Source: Trichomonas vaginalis G3 (taxonomy: Eukaryota; Parabasalia; Trichomonadida; Trichomonadidae). From it: a stretch of 64,000 nucleotides of DNA. Below are positions 49,052 to 59,451 of the stretch, one piece after another. Numbering within the stretch: position 1 is the first letter of the stretch; every line of letters starts with the position of its first letter. The position numbers were made by a program, and so were the translations under genes. The stretch is from positions 25,115,693 through 25,179,692 of the forward strand of contig NC_067205.1 in the NCBI RefSeq assembly GCF_026262505.1, in the 5' to 3' direction. The notes under the pieces are model-generated. The model made no database searches, was not told where the DNA came from, and saw nothing but the letters and a program-made list of their open reading frames with translations.

Positions 49052-50133
49052 GTCAAAGAGTTATAAGCCTCAAGTGATCGTTATCACCTTCACTGCATGT
49101 ATACTTTATTGATTCATAGATATTTAATCTATGTTTGACATGTTGTTGTCGTCATTCGTTTTGTTCCCATTCTTCCTAAGTTAGAATTAGAGAATACACC
49201 ATCTACATCATCTAATTTGGTCCTCAGCGATAGATTGGTTCATTTTGGAGGAGTCCCATCAGACAGTTTTCGAGCACCAAATATCAAATTTTAATGTATA
49301 CAAATCTTTAGTGATTTATCTCTTTTATGATGAGTAAAAGGTTTCTGCTCATCAACATTTGATTTCCGACATATATGATTTCTAATTGCAATTATTTACT
49401 TTCTTTTTATAATCTAACTCTGTGACTCATACCATAAATTAATTATTGGAAAGTGTCAATATGTTTGGCACAACGCATGGCGGAAGATACCAAACCATGC
49501 AGGGAATATGATACGTTTAAGATCTCCGAACTTTTTTTCCAAAAATTTTCTATCGTTGCCCTACCTCTTTTTCTTGTTATCAAAAAATAATTTTAATATT
49601 TGTTTATTTCATTACATACAATAAAATTTTAAAAACTCTATTTCTTCACAAGAAAATTTTTTTCCTTCATATGAAGAAACATTTTGTTCTCCATTTGATG
49701 CTGAGTCTAAATCTCGATTTTTGAATTTTCTTCTTTCCAAATTTCTTTTTTCCAAATTAGAAATTTAATTCAAATTTTCAATAGTTTATATATTTTCTCA
49801 AACCGTCTTAGATTTTCTCACTTTTTAGGGATTTTCTCTCAAAATATACAAAAATAGTAATACCAATACATGTGTCTAATATACTTTAAAACCATCGTGA
49901 TAAAATTCAAAAACGAAGAGTTCTTCTCTCCAAATTTTTTTCAAAATCAAAAAAATGAGATAAAAAAATACGTTTGGAAAATTCATTTTTAGCATTTTAG
50001 GAATTTTCTCACTTTTCTTCCAAATTGACATCCTTACTATGCTGCGTCAATCATTCTCGAAAACTTAATTTTATTTACAAAATGACACTTTTTAAAGATT
50101 GTCAAAAGAGGGAAAGTTTATTTAGGGATTTAC
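49052..50133. other. Gene-free stretch after the Maverick
   Basis: AT-rich host DNA. It holds a 19-base sequence (TATCGTTGCCCTACCTC core at 49551-49567) that also occurs inverted near 24604-24622 on the far side of the element. I see no gene. Confidence 0.5.
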
Positions 50134-50505
50134 ATGTCGTCTTTCACAGTATTAATATTTATTTGTGGCGTGATCATCCCATGCATGAAATTTTCTCTTG
50201 AAATCAATAATAACAAGAAAAATCAAAGGAATTTAAAACATATTGCAACAGTTTTATTCTATATTGTCATTGATTCTCTTTTAAATAACCAAATTATTGG
50301 ATTCATACTATTTATTTTAACATTGGCTATATCATACACTTCTTATTCAAATCCAAATCCAACTTATTCTTTGCTGAATTCAATTTATAATTCTCATTAT
50401 GCAAATATCTTTATTACATACTGCGAGCAGTTTGAAATGATATTTTTAAAACTAATTCAACTCATTGAATCAATTTTTTATAAAATTTTCGATTTAATCA
50501 TATAA
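50134..50505 (+). CDS. Possible small membrane protein (123 residues)
   Basis: It has an ATG start and about three hydrophobic helices: FTVLIFICGVIIPCMKF, HIATVLFYIVIDSLL and IGFILFILTLAISYTSY. The middle is basic and the C-terminal helix amphipathic. There is no family signature and no clear initiator motif. The composition is AT-driven, so it may be spurious. Confidence 0.35.
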   Translation: MSSFTVLIFICGVIIPCMKFSLEINNNKKNQRNLKHIATVLFYIVIDSLLNNQIIGFILFILTLAISYTSYSNPNPTYSLLNSIYNSHYANIFITYCEQFEMIFLKLIQLIESIFYKIFDLII

Positions 50506-51208
50506 TTCTAAGGATCCATTTTTGAGAATTTCTCAATTAAAAAACTTTTAATATTCCTATTTTAATTATCCTCACCTTGAATCAAGAAATTAAATATTAT
50601 ATCCATGCGGATAAAAAGACCTCCGATCAACATTAACGAGGACATTGATCTTCCCACAAAGATTACTAATTGTTACTTGGTTCACATCGCTAAGTTGACA
50701 ATATTAACTCCAGGTTTAAAAAAGAGTTAATATGAAGCGTTTTTTTTTATTTTAATTTAAAGGTGCACTTCCACTTTCTGATATGCTCCCATAATATCAA
50801 TATATCTTTTTTGTGATTGCAAAAAAGTATTACAGTAATATAAGGTACTAAGTAGTGATTTAAAAAAACTTCTTCCCGAACAAAGTTAATGACTTTTTAT
50901 CTTAGAAAATTTGGATAAAAAACTTGAATGTCAAAAAAATTGAAAGAATGTCAGAAAGTGGTAAGTGCACCCTTAAGGGTTAACTTACACCTATCTGACT
51001 TTAATTAAAATTTCTGACAACAGGCGGAGTATCATTGAAAATAAGCTTTAAACAACATAATTGAATGCCATATCATACATACTTAAGTGCTCTATCAAGG
51101 ACTAAAAAATTAAAATTTATTCTCTTCTTCATGATTGCACGTGGATTGATTTTCATCAATAAAAAAACATCAATTTTTAAAAGAAGAACGTGAAAAAACA
51201 AAAAGATA
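50506..51208. other. Spacer containing a MITE candidate
   Basis: No gene is supported. The only notable feature is the 212-bp TTAA-flanked inverted-repeat element at 50761-50972. Confidence 0.5.
50761..50972. mobile_element. MITE candidate, 212 bp, TTAA-flanked
   Basis: The left end AGGTGCACTTCCACTTTCTG (50761-50780) matches the reverse complement of the right end (50951-50972) with one single-base gap and one or two mismatches. Both ends are flanked by TTAA (50757-50760 and 50973-50976), the target duplication used by Kolobok and piggyBac elements. The inside has no coding frame. Confidence 0.55.
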
Positions 51209-53749
51209 TTATTTTCTTATCAATTTAACCAAATCTGGATGAATATGAAACATTGAGATGTCTTCTTCTGGAATATCCAGTTTTTCATAACCATATTCGA
51301 ATAGTAAGTTAATTATATCAACATTTTCTCGAACAGCCGCCCAAAACAATGCATTTTTGAGAATATCATCAGATTTGCGGTTAATTGGAACTTTGTGTTC
51401 AATAAGAATTTTAACAATGTCAATGTTATTCAGTTTAGCAGCCTGAAGATAATAGTCTGGGATTATTGCTTGGCGTGATTTTTGGACATAATAGTCATTA
51501 ATCGGGATAATCCTTGGAGTGAAGTATCCTTTAATTAGCTCACACTTTTCCATGAGATTTAAAAGCAAACGAACACATTCTGGTGAATTCATTTCGATCG
51601 CTTTAATAAGCCAATGATCATTTTCACTTGGAAATTGATCAAGGTAATCGCCGCTATCAATCTCAGTATTCTTCAATATGAAAATGCTAACACTTTCATT
51701 TTTGACTTGCAAAGCTTTTGACAAACACATAAGGAAAACTTCTAATGAACAACTGTTGAGTGAATATTTTTTAACATAGTTAAAAAATCCCGTTGGCTTA
51801 TCATCGCCATTAATTAATAAACAAAGATTACTATACAACATGTATTCATCGGCATGGTCGATCAAGAAACACATAGATTTATCATCGCTGCATAATTCGA
51901 GTGTGTTTTCTGTGACTTTTGCTCCATGTTCAATAAGAATTTTAATAATTTCGAAGTTTCCATTCATTGAGTGATAGTCAAGAAGTGTGTTGCAGTATTC
52001 AGACCCTTTTGCATGTGCTTTACCACCGTGAGATAGAATAAGTTGATAAGCTTCAAGGTTATCATGTTCTGCGCAGTCCATGACGTTATAAAAATTATAC
52101 CTTGGATCATCAAATTCATACTCATATTCATCCTCTTCTTCCTCTTCTTCTTTATAACCATAGTAAAAATTGTTCCAAAAGTTGTGTTTTTCTTTTTTCC
52201 TGTTTTTATATTCTTCCTTTAGTTTTTTTCTGAATAAAATAACATTCTTATCAAGAAGATATACAATTAAATCAATATGTCCTTTGAAAAATGCAAACTT
52301 CATAATATAAAATCCATTATTACCTTCAAGATCGATTTGATAGTTTCTCACAATATAATCAACTAAATCCGGCTTAAAATCCAAAAATTTTTCTTCATCA
52401 TTAAATTCTGAATTAAACTGTTTGACATTAAAACTTTGAAAATGATCAAATATGTATATCATCTCATCAAGACCGGACCATGTCAAAATCTCTGGTAAAT
52501 TAGGAGTAATTATTTTTCTTTCTAAGAAAAATTTCATCAAATCCATATCAGGCAACACATCCTGAACTAGTCTTTTTGGTAATTCAAAACTAGTTGACGT
52601 ATTTCTTTGAGTCAATTGATAAACCTTTTCATAAAGATCAAGATCATGAATCTTATGGAAAATTAAAAATGACAAAGGGTGCAATAAAAATCCATCGGAA
52701 TAGCACAATCCTAAATCATATAAAATGTTGAAATAATCATATCTTTCGTTAATTAAACAATCAGAGATAATTGATATATCTGCTTCATCATGAAGTCGTG
52801 GAAAACTATAATCTTGTTCTTTTAATGTCAAATTTTGTTTGTAATGAATGAAAAATTCAAGAACAGATTTGAACTTTGATCTGAAATAAACAGCAATCAA
52901 TTTCGAATAATCTGAACAATTGTTATTTTCCAAACAGAAAATAATTGATTTGATGAAGGATAAATAAACATATGATGGCTTATATTGTTTATAATTTTCA
53001 AGAAGCCATGTAATTAAATCAGAATTACGTGTTTTAAAAGCTTCTGACAAACAATAATTATATTTAATACCATTTTGCTCAAGTAATCGTATAATTTCTA
53101 TATTCCCTGATGAAACTATTTTAGTTGCTAAATATGATTTTGAAAACAACGCTTGTTTCAATAATTGCTCAAAATCTCCGCTGATAAGTAAGTATTTGAC
53201 AATGTTAACTGATGGATTTTGAATTAACACAGATTCAACAATATTGAAATAATTTGGATTAGATTTATCAAAATGCTGTTGAAATTTTGCTACATCATCA
53301 TCAAGCATGATTTGTGTTAATTCATCTGGTGGCTCACGTGGTGTCATTTCTGGTTTTTTGTGCAATTTTGCAAGCTCAGGAGGGAGCATTATATTTATTC
53401 CAGCGTTATATGCTATATGATATAAATCTAAGTTCCTCGTTCTGATTATTGGATTGAATATCTTGCCAAGAGTTTGTAGTATTTGAAAATGCAAATTATC
53501 TGGATAACATTGGACCAAATCTCCATCAACAAATAATTCTAACAAGTATTTGAAATTATTAGCTTGTGTTTCGCCTGGGCCATCTGTAATAAACTTTTTA
53601 AAGAAGTTGACTGTTGTTTCGAAATTTTCTTTGTTTAGGTTAAAGTAATGTGATTCTGCTTCATACAATGGCTGAAATGGTTCGGGGATAACAACATCAT
53701 CGAAGTTTTTGATCTTTAAGTCTTCATAAACAATTTTATCATTTTCCAT
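51209..53749 (-). CDS. Ankyrin-repeat protein
   Basis: The protein has 846 residues, no signal peptide and no membrane span. The N-terminal ~130 residues form a helical domain like those that precede ankyrin repeats in trichomonad proteins. From ~residue 150 to the end are ankyrin-type units, degenerate at first (NIVKYLLISGDFEQLLKQAL; NIEIIRLLEQNGIKYNY) and clearer later (HIDLIVYLLDKNVI, NFEIIKILIEHGAKV, NNIDIVKILIEHKVPINR). An acidic loop (EEEEEEDEYEYEFDD) interrupts near residue 545. It would bind partner proteins. TCATTTT lies about two dozen bases before the ATG. Confidence 0.88.
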   Translation of the reverse strand: MENDKIVYEDLKIKNFDDVVIPEPFQPLYEAESHYFNLNKENFETTVNFFKKFITDGPGETQANNFKYLLELFVDGDLVQCYPDNLHFQILQTLGKIFNPIIRTRNLDLYHIAYNAGINIMLPPELAKLHKKPEMTPREPPDELTQIMLDDDVAKFQQHFDKSNPNYFNIVESVLIQNPSVNIVKYLLISGDFEQLLKQALFSKSYLATKIVSSGNIEIIRLLEQNGIKYNYCLSEAFKTRNSDLITWLLENYKQYKPSYVYLSFIKSIIFCLENNNCSDYSKLIAVYFRSKFKSVLEFFIHYKQNLTLKEQDYSFPRLHDEADISIISDCLINERYDYFNILYDLGLCYSDGFLLHPLSFLIFHKIHDLDLYEKVYQLTQRNTSTSFELPKRLVQDVLPDMDLMKFFLERKIITPNLPEILTWSGLDEMIYIFDHFQSFNVKQFNSEFNDEEKFLDFKPDLVDYIVRNYQIDLEGNNGFYIMKFAFFKGHIDLIVYLLDKNVILFRKKLKEEYKNRKKEKHNFWNNFYYGYKEEEEEEDEYEYEFDDPRYNFYNVMDCAEHDNLEAYQLILSHGGKAHAKGSEYCNTLLDYHSMNGNFEIIKILIEHGAKVTENTLELCSDDKSMCFLIDHADEYMLYSNLCLLINGDDKPTGFFNYVKKYSLNSCSLEVFLMCLSKALQVKNESVSIFILKNTEIDSGDYLDQFPSENDHWLIKAIEMNSPECVRLLLNLMEKCELIKGYFTPRIIPINDYYVQKSRQAIIPDYYLQAAKLNNIDIVKILIEHKVPINRKSDDILKNALFWAAVRENVDIINLLFEYGYEKLDIPEEDISMFHIHPDLVKLIRK

Positions 53750-53838
53750 TTATTTTTATTTTTGGAAAATGAATTGCATCATAAACTGTCGAATGCCTAA
53801 AACCATTGAAATATTTAGATAGTTATCATAAAATTTAG

Positions 53839-54408
53839 ATGATAGAAAACTTGGTTATTGTTATTCATGGTTATATGGATGACGGTGGCCAAATGTGGCA
53901 TCCATGGATTAAAAACAAATTCACAAGAGGAAACACTACCGTTTTAACACCAACATTCCCAAATTCAGAAGATCCCAAATTCGATGAGTGGAATTCTTTA
54001 TTTCTAGATATAATACAGTCATACAAATACAATAAATTGTTTGTTATCGGCCATTCTCTAGGTGGATTTTTTGTTTTGAAAGTTTTGCAAGAATATCTCT
54101 ACCAAAACACAAAACTTTCTGGAATTTTATTAATTTCTCCTATAACAGATAATGATTCGAAGTTTAATCTAGGGTTTATGAAAGAAAAAATCTGTTGGGG
54201 CTCTGAAAATAAGTTTCATTTTCCGATTATTTACATATATAGTATTGATGACCACACTGTTAAACATTTACACCGTGATCTTATACTCAAACACATGAAA
54301 AATTGTCCAAAATTCGAGTACTTTGAATATAATGGTTGTGATCATTTTTGCGGACTAGAACATGAAGAAATATCAGTAAACCTGAGTAGACTACTCGAAT
54401 ATAAGTAA
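53839..54408 (+). CDS. RBBP9/YdeN-like serine hydrolase
   Basis: This is a compact alpha/beta hydrolase of 189 residues, the usual family size. The first strand leads to VIHGYMDDGGQMWHPW (oxyanion region). The nucleophile Ser73 is in GHSLGG. The acid is in SIDDHTV (~137) and the catalytic His is in CDHF (169). Members are small cytosolic hydrolases with mostly unknown substrates. A TCATA initiator-like motif lies about a dozen bases before the ATG. It is divergent from the ankyrin gene with 89 bases between the starts. Confidence 0.9.
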   Translation: MIENLVIVIHGYMDDGGQMWHPWIKNKFTRGNTTVLTPTFPNSEDPKFDEWNSLFLDIIQSYKYNKLFVIGHSLGGFFVLKVLQEYLYQNTKLSGILLISPITDNDSKFNLGFMKEKICWGSENKFHFPIIYIYSIDDHTVKHLHRDLILKHMKNCPKFEYFEYNGCDHFCGLEHEEISVNLSRLLEYK

Positions 54409-54829
54409 TCATCCCAGTTAAATATATTTTTTTGAGAAATATTTCTTTTCTGAATTCTTTAATACAGCTGCTTGTTTTGTGTAACTTTTTTGTTCAAAAC
54501 ACTGTGATTTTCTGTTAAGTTATCAGGGAAAAATTTGAATACCATGATACAACCATAATTTACTTGAAAATGAAAATAAATTTGATGCCGAGAGCTTCAC
54601 AATAATGGTGAGTTTATTATTAGGGAAATTTGTATAACAGATATATCTGATTACGAAATATTCCATATTAACATGGATGATTAATAATTTTTTTTGTTGA
54701 AATCAATATAAATCTTCTTTAAGAATCAGAAACACATATCTGTTTTTATTTTTGGTGATGAATATCGTGAAAATAAACTCATTCTAATTCTCTTGCTTTA
54801 ATTTTTCTATTTTCAGAACTTGCAACCTA
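54409..54829. other. Gene-free spacer
   Basis: AT-rich sequence between the hydrolase stop and the large beta-propeller gene. No gene or repeat is supported. Confidence 0.5.
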
Positions 54830-57800
54830 ATGATATTATGTTATTATGCTATTGCGATATTTTTTTTTAATAAAATATATACGTTTAAAAAATCAAAAGT
54901 GACGGAAAAATTGATGGAAGTTCCAGAAAGAGACAAATCAATACGATTTGGGCTCGAGAAATTATACGAATTTCCATTTCAGGGCAAGAGAGTATATTCT
55001 TTTTGCAAAATAAGCAAGTGGGAGTACCTTGTTGCAAGCCAAACAGGATTGCAATTATTCAAAGATGGCAATATGGTAGAAAACTTTCCTATATATCTTA
55101 CTTTTGTTCAGTATATTCCAGAGCTTGATATTATTTTAGGCGTTTCGACCGGTGTCCCATATTTAGTTTTTATTTCAAATAGAAAGAAAAAGCTTCAATC
55201 TCCTGTCAAATTTCGATTAACGATTTCGCTCGTAAAGCAAGCAGAATACTCGCACAAGACAAACACACTGATTGTCAATGGTGCAGGAATAGAATGCGTT
55301 TGCTTGAAATCAATTTATAAATTACAACAAGATTTTCCAACTATAACAGTTTTCAGTAAATTTAAAATTAATAACCCTTTAATTGGCAGCAAAATATTCG
55401 TTGATAATATAAAAGAAAGAATCATAGCAATGACACAAACAGGATTTATGTATTTTGATTTTTACGGCAAACAAATTGGAAATGAAATCACCTTAAATTT
55501 CACCACTATCAAAACTGCCACGGCTATCTTTAGAGAAAAAAACACGACAATCAATGACCATTATAAAAGAATGCTCATCACTGATTTGGATGGTCAAGTT
55601 CTATTTTACCATTCAAGCGGGAAATTACTAAATTCGTTCATTGTTTCGAATCGCCAGTTTCAATTTACTCAATTCGTTAATTCTGAATTTGTTGTTTGTT
55701 GTTCAGAGAAAACCGTATCTTTATTGGATGTTAAAACTGGAATGATTTTGTATTGTGATGAATTTGAATACCAGCCTACTATGACATTATTTTTCAATGG
55801 TCCATCAATAGGCTTTTTGATTGACGGAGATATACACATATATGAAATAATAATGCCCTGGAAGTTATTCCAACATGATTCATCTCAATCAATTTTCATG
55901 AAGAGATTTAGCGGATATGATAAAAATATTCCTGGAAGAATTGTTAAATTATCTAAGTCTGGGATTGTTTCTTTAGTTTCTCCTCAAAATGGATTTCTTT
56001 TATCGAGTTGCACTTCTAACTCTGCACAAGTAATCACATCCGTTTTCTATGATAGAGGCTACTTGTTCTTCAATGGGACAATGGAGAATTTGAGCTCTGA
56101 AGAAAGATTGTTTTTGATACAAGAAAATGGTATGGTCGATTTGTTTTATTTGCAAAATAATGATTTTATTTACAGTGAAACATTGAAATGGGCAGCAAAC
56201 AAAATCTTGCCAATTAAAATGACAAATAGATTTGCATTTGCTGTTTTGAACAAATATAGAGATTTGGTATTTTATGATTATAATGATTTTTCTGTATTGA
56301 CAAGGAAAAAAATTGATTACAAGAAATTCCAAAACGCATTTTTTGATAGCTTGCTGAATTTACTGGTAATTGTATACGTAGATATCGTTGTTATTTACTC
56401 AACAAATGAAAAGAAAGTTATAAAAGAAATTCACAAAAAAATGACGAAACTCTCTGCGATGGAAAACTCGAAGTTAATATTTTCTAATACTAATAAAACT
56501 GTATCGATTTACGATGTTTCTAAAAATGGCTTGATTGAAAGAGCTGTGATGAACATGAGCGATGAAGTCACCAGTATTAATATTGAGTATTCGATCATAT
56601 ATATATTGACAAGGATGAATACAATTTATATTGGAAATGACCAAGGGGAAATGACAAAAATTTACATTCCTTTCAAAGTTCACTGTCTTTGCTTACTGAA
56701 TAAGAAATTTGATTTATTAGTTTGCGTTGATAGAAATATAATGCAAATTGAAGGTTCTAATTTTTCTAATTTGAAAAATGATAATTTTGAATATGATGAA
56801 GACGATTCTGTTCAAAACGAAATACTCCTGACAAATGGGATCATTTTTAATAATCTTAATGATAATATGTATTACATCACCGAACCTGATAATTCTTCTC
56901 GCAGATCATCAAGGAAATTCAAAACTTTGCAAAATGCAATTGAAGAGTATCAAAGATCTCATACTATTTTGCCCGAATTCGAAGAGGAGGAAGAAATTAA
57001 GCCTAAAGTTGTGATTTCGTTGCCAAGAGAAAGACAACCAGTTAAAAACATTGAAAATAGAGATTCTGTTCTCAAGGAGATGCTACAACTTGAAGCAAAT
57101 GTAGAATTACCTGTTGATATAAACAAAATTTTGAAGAAACAAAAAACCACTCCAGAAGAAGAAAAAATAGTTGATAATAAACCTCAAATTGAAGTTAAAC
57201 AAATAGAGAATAATACACAGAACAAAGACGAGGAAGAAGAAGCTAAGGATGTCAATAAAATTGATATTCCGAATATAATGAAAACTAGAAAGAAAAAGAA
57301 GAAGATAAAGCATAAAAAAGAAAAACCGGAAGTTGTGGAGGAACCTCAGCCTAAGCCTTTGATTCTAGGAAATTCTACAAGTAAAAGAAGGCAAAGATCT
57401 CAGTCTCAACATGTTATTGAAATTGATAGATCGTTATTATCTGTCAAACCAAAACAAATCGAAACTCCTCAAAGAAAATATTCGGAATTCCATATGCCTC
57501 CGAAAATCCCTATTAAGCCGAATCAAAAAACTGAGGATGAACCTCAAATAGTCGTTAATCCTCCAAAAAATCCTACCAAGGATGAACTTTTCGATAATTC
57601 AACTGAGCAAAGTTTAATTAAGAATTCAAGAGGGGAAACAGTTTCTAATTTCACCGAAATTTTTGACAGACAGCAAGAATCTAATAAGATTCATACAATT
57701 AGTACACAAAAGAAACCAGAAAGTCACGTTCACACAAGAAAACTTGCGAAACTAAAACCAATCGTTAAGACAACTGCAAAAACAATTAATATTCCAAGTG

Positions 57801-58963
57801 TTATCACTGAAAAACTTGAAGTGGCCAAATACGAACAGAGTAATTCAAGTGCCAGTAATTTATCAATTAATTCTGATATCGAAAAGATAGACTCCAATAT
57901 CTCTTGGGAAGAATTATCAAATGATAATTTTACTGAGTTTTCTTCACCAGCTCAAGATAAAATTCATCCTGAAAATCCTTCAATTATTGAGAATACCTCT
58001 GTTATTAATGAAGTAATCAATGATGTTATAGAAGAAGCTCCAAAACAAATTGCTCAATTTTTGAGTCAATCATCAGAGAGCTCTTCAATCGTTGAGGCAA
58101 GCCATCAAAATTCTGTTGATTCTGTTGATGAAAATTCGGCCAAAGAAGAAGAAATCAAGAAAAAGATTGAAGAACTTTCTTTAAAGGTTAAAGAACCGAA
58201 TTTGATTCGATCAAATCCAAGAAATCAAGCTCAAAAAGTAAGTTCAAGAAGATCAGAAATTATCAAAAAAGCTATCGAAGACAACAGAAGACTTAACAAC
58301 TCTGTGAATAGTGATTATTCACCAAATCAACAAAATGACAAAAAACATTTTGAAAGAAAGCCAATGATTTCTCTGATTCCGCAAATTTCAACTCAGAGAA
58401 AATTTGATCTTACGCCAAACAAAATTCAAACTAATTTAGATGATAAAGAGTTATCAGAAATTGTTAATCAATGTTTATTTGACGAAATGACAAGCTCAAA
58501 ATCGTATAATATGGAGAATATGCAACAGATATTCTCAAGATCAGGAAGAAGGATGCTCATTACTCAAGAAGATTGCAAAAAGCTATTAGAAAAGTTCAGA
58601 ATGATGAACATAAATTATGAATCAATAAAATTTAAAAAGATTCCAAGTGGAATGAAAATTGCTCCTAAACAAATGATTTATCCAAAATCACTTACTTTAC
58701 CGAAACTTAAAAATGGGGAGAAATTACAGGAAATTGTTGATTCTGACCTTGAATACTCCGATGATGAAAAACTGGATACCAATGATGATTTTGTATCATC
58801 TGAATTAGATGGATCGTTTGTTAAAGAATCATCATTTGATAGCTTCAAGAGTTTGGGATCCCAAGTTAATCCACCAAAGATCTTTGATAATAGATGTTTT
58901 CAAATTGAGGAAGAGCAACTTAACATGGATGGCACAAAGAAAAAGAGAATTAATTATTTTTAA
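54830..58963 (+). CDS. Large protein: beta-propeller-like N-terminal half and disordered charged C-terminal half
   Basis: The frame is 1377 residues from the first ATG. A start at the ATG of MEVPERDKSIRFGLEKLYEF (about residue 29) is more likely, because the first residues are hydrophobic and poorly protein-like. Residues ~30-650 are made of repeated four-strand blades without WD signatures (FVNSEFVVCCSEKTVSLLDV; MENSKLIFSNTNKTVSIYDV), as in seven- or fourteen-bladed propellers. From ~690 it is charged and disordered, with Lys-rich (TRKKKKKIKHKKEKPE) and Ser/Asn-rich stretches, and a short conserved-looking end (IVNQCLFDEMTSSKSYNMEN). The layout is typical of ciliary, trafficking or cytoskeletal scaffolds. 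The function is not known. Confidence 0.8.
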   Translation: MILCYYAIAIFFFNKIYTFKKSKVTEKLMEVPERDKSIRFGLEKLYEFPFQGKRVYSFCKISKWEYLVASQTGLQLFKDGNMVENFPIYLTFVQYIPELDIILGVSTGVPYLVFISNRKKKLQSPVKFRLTISLVKQAEYSHKTNTLIVNGAGIECVCLKSIYKLQQDFPTITVFSKFKINNPLIGSKIFVDNIKERIIAMTQTGFMYFDFYGKQIGNEITLNFTTIKTATAIFREKNTTINDHYKRMLITDLDGQVLFYHSSGKLLNSFIVSNRQFQFTQFVNSEFVVCCSEKTVSLLDVKTGMILYCDEFEYQPTMTLFFNGPSIGFLIDGDIHIYEIIMPWKLFQHDSSQSIFMKRFSGYDKNIPGRIVKLSKSGIVSLVSPQNGFLLSSCTSNSAQVITSVFYDRGYLFFNGTMENLSSEERLFLIQENGMVDLFYLQNNDFIYSETLKWAANKILPIKMTNRFAFAVLNKYRDLVFYDYNDFSVLTRKKIDYKKFQNAFFDSLLNLLVIVYVDIVVIYSTNEKKVIKEIHKKMTKLSAMENSKLIFSNTNKTVSIYDVSKNGLIERAVMNMSDEVTSINIEYSIIYILTRMNTIYIGNDQGEMTKIYIPFKVHCLCLLNKKFDLLVCVDRNIMQIEGSNFSNLKNDNFEYDEDDSVQNEILLTNGIIFNNLNDNMYYITEPDNSSRRSSRKFKTLQNAIEEYQRSHTILPEFEEEEEIKPKVVISLPRERQPVKNIENRDSVLKEMLQLEANVELPVDINKILKKQKTTPEEEKIVDNKPQIEVKQIENNTQNKDEEEEAKDVNKIDIPNIMKTRKKKKKIKHKKEKPEVVEEPQPKPLILGNSTSKRRQRSQSQHVIEIDRSLLSVKPKQIETPQRKYSEFHMPPKIPIKPNQKTEDEPQIVVNPPKNPTKDELFDNSTEQSLIKNSRGETVSNFTEIFDRQQESNKIHTISTQKKPESHVHTRKLAKLKPIVKTTAKTINIPSVITEKLEVAKYEQSNSSASNLSINSDIEKIDSNISWEELSNDNFTEFSSPAQDKIHPENPSIIENTSVINEVINDVIEEAPKQIAQFLSQSSESSSIVEASHQNSVDSVDENSAKEEEIKKKIEELSLKVKEPNLIRSNPRNQAQKVSSRRSEIIKKAIEDNRRLNNSVNSDYSPNQQNDKKHFERKPMISLIPQISTQRKFDLTPNKIQTNLDDKELSEIVNQCLFDEMTSSKSYNMENMQQIFSRSGRRMLITQEDCKKLLEKFRMMNINYESIKFKKIPSGMKIAPKQMIYPKSLTLPKLKNGEKLQEIVDSDLEYSDDEKLDTNDDFVSSELDGSFVKESSFDSFKSLGSQVNPPKIFDNRCFQIEEEQLNMDGTKKKRINYF

Positions 58964-59441
58964 TATAATTTTTATGTTTGTAAATATACTATTTATACTA
59001 GCTTTTAAACATACTTAGTTATTGTTAATGTAATACCTTATGAATAGTTGTTAAACTTTCCAATATTTTAGATTCTTATGATTTTAATTGATATTGGGTT
59101 TTAATACATACACATTTAAATGATAAAATAAGTTTCACATTATATACCCCAAATAAACTAAAAAATACATAGATTTTTTATCAATTAACATCAAGCTTCA
59201 TTAAATCTAAATAAAAATCGGAGAAAAAGGATTTGCATATAAATTCAAATTAAATGAAACAACATTACTTGGAAATGGATCATTATTCGTCAAAGAATGA
59301 AATCATTCTCAAAATTAGCGGTTATAATAAAAATGGTCACGATGTTATAATGCAATTATGCTTCCTTCAATATTATCCTTAAAATGGTTAATAAAAATGA
59401 TCGCTGGTATTCAAAAAATTGAATTTCGATTAAATTGATAA
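58964..59441. other. Gene-free spacer
   Basis: AT-rich sequence ahead of the PITP gene; nothing supported apart from the initiator-like motif at its right end. Confidence 0.5.
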
Positions 59442-59448
59442 TCATTTG
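59442..59448 (+). promoter_or_regulatory. Initiator-like element (TCATTTG) of the PITP gene
   Basis: TCATTTG lies immediately before AAGATG, so the A of the motif is about 8 bases from the start codon. It fits the trichomonad initiator pattern and supports the ATG at 59452 over the upstream TTG. Confidence 0.5.
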
Positions 59449-59451
59449 AAG

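Noticed and set aside
54409..54829. Possible 3' splice site TTTTCTATTTTCAG before the large propeller gene
   Set aside because: Trichomonad introns have a strict extended branch and 3' motif (ACTAACACACAG type), which is absent here.
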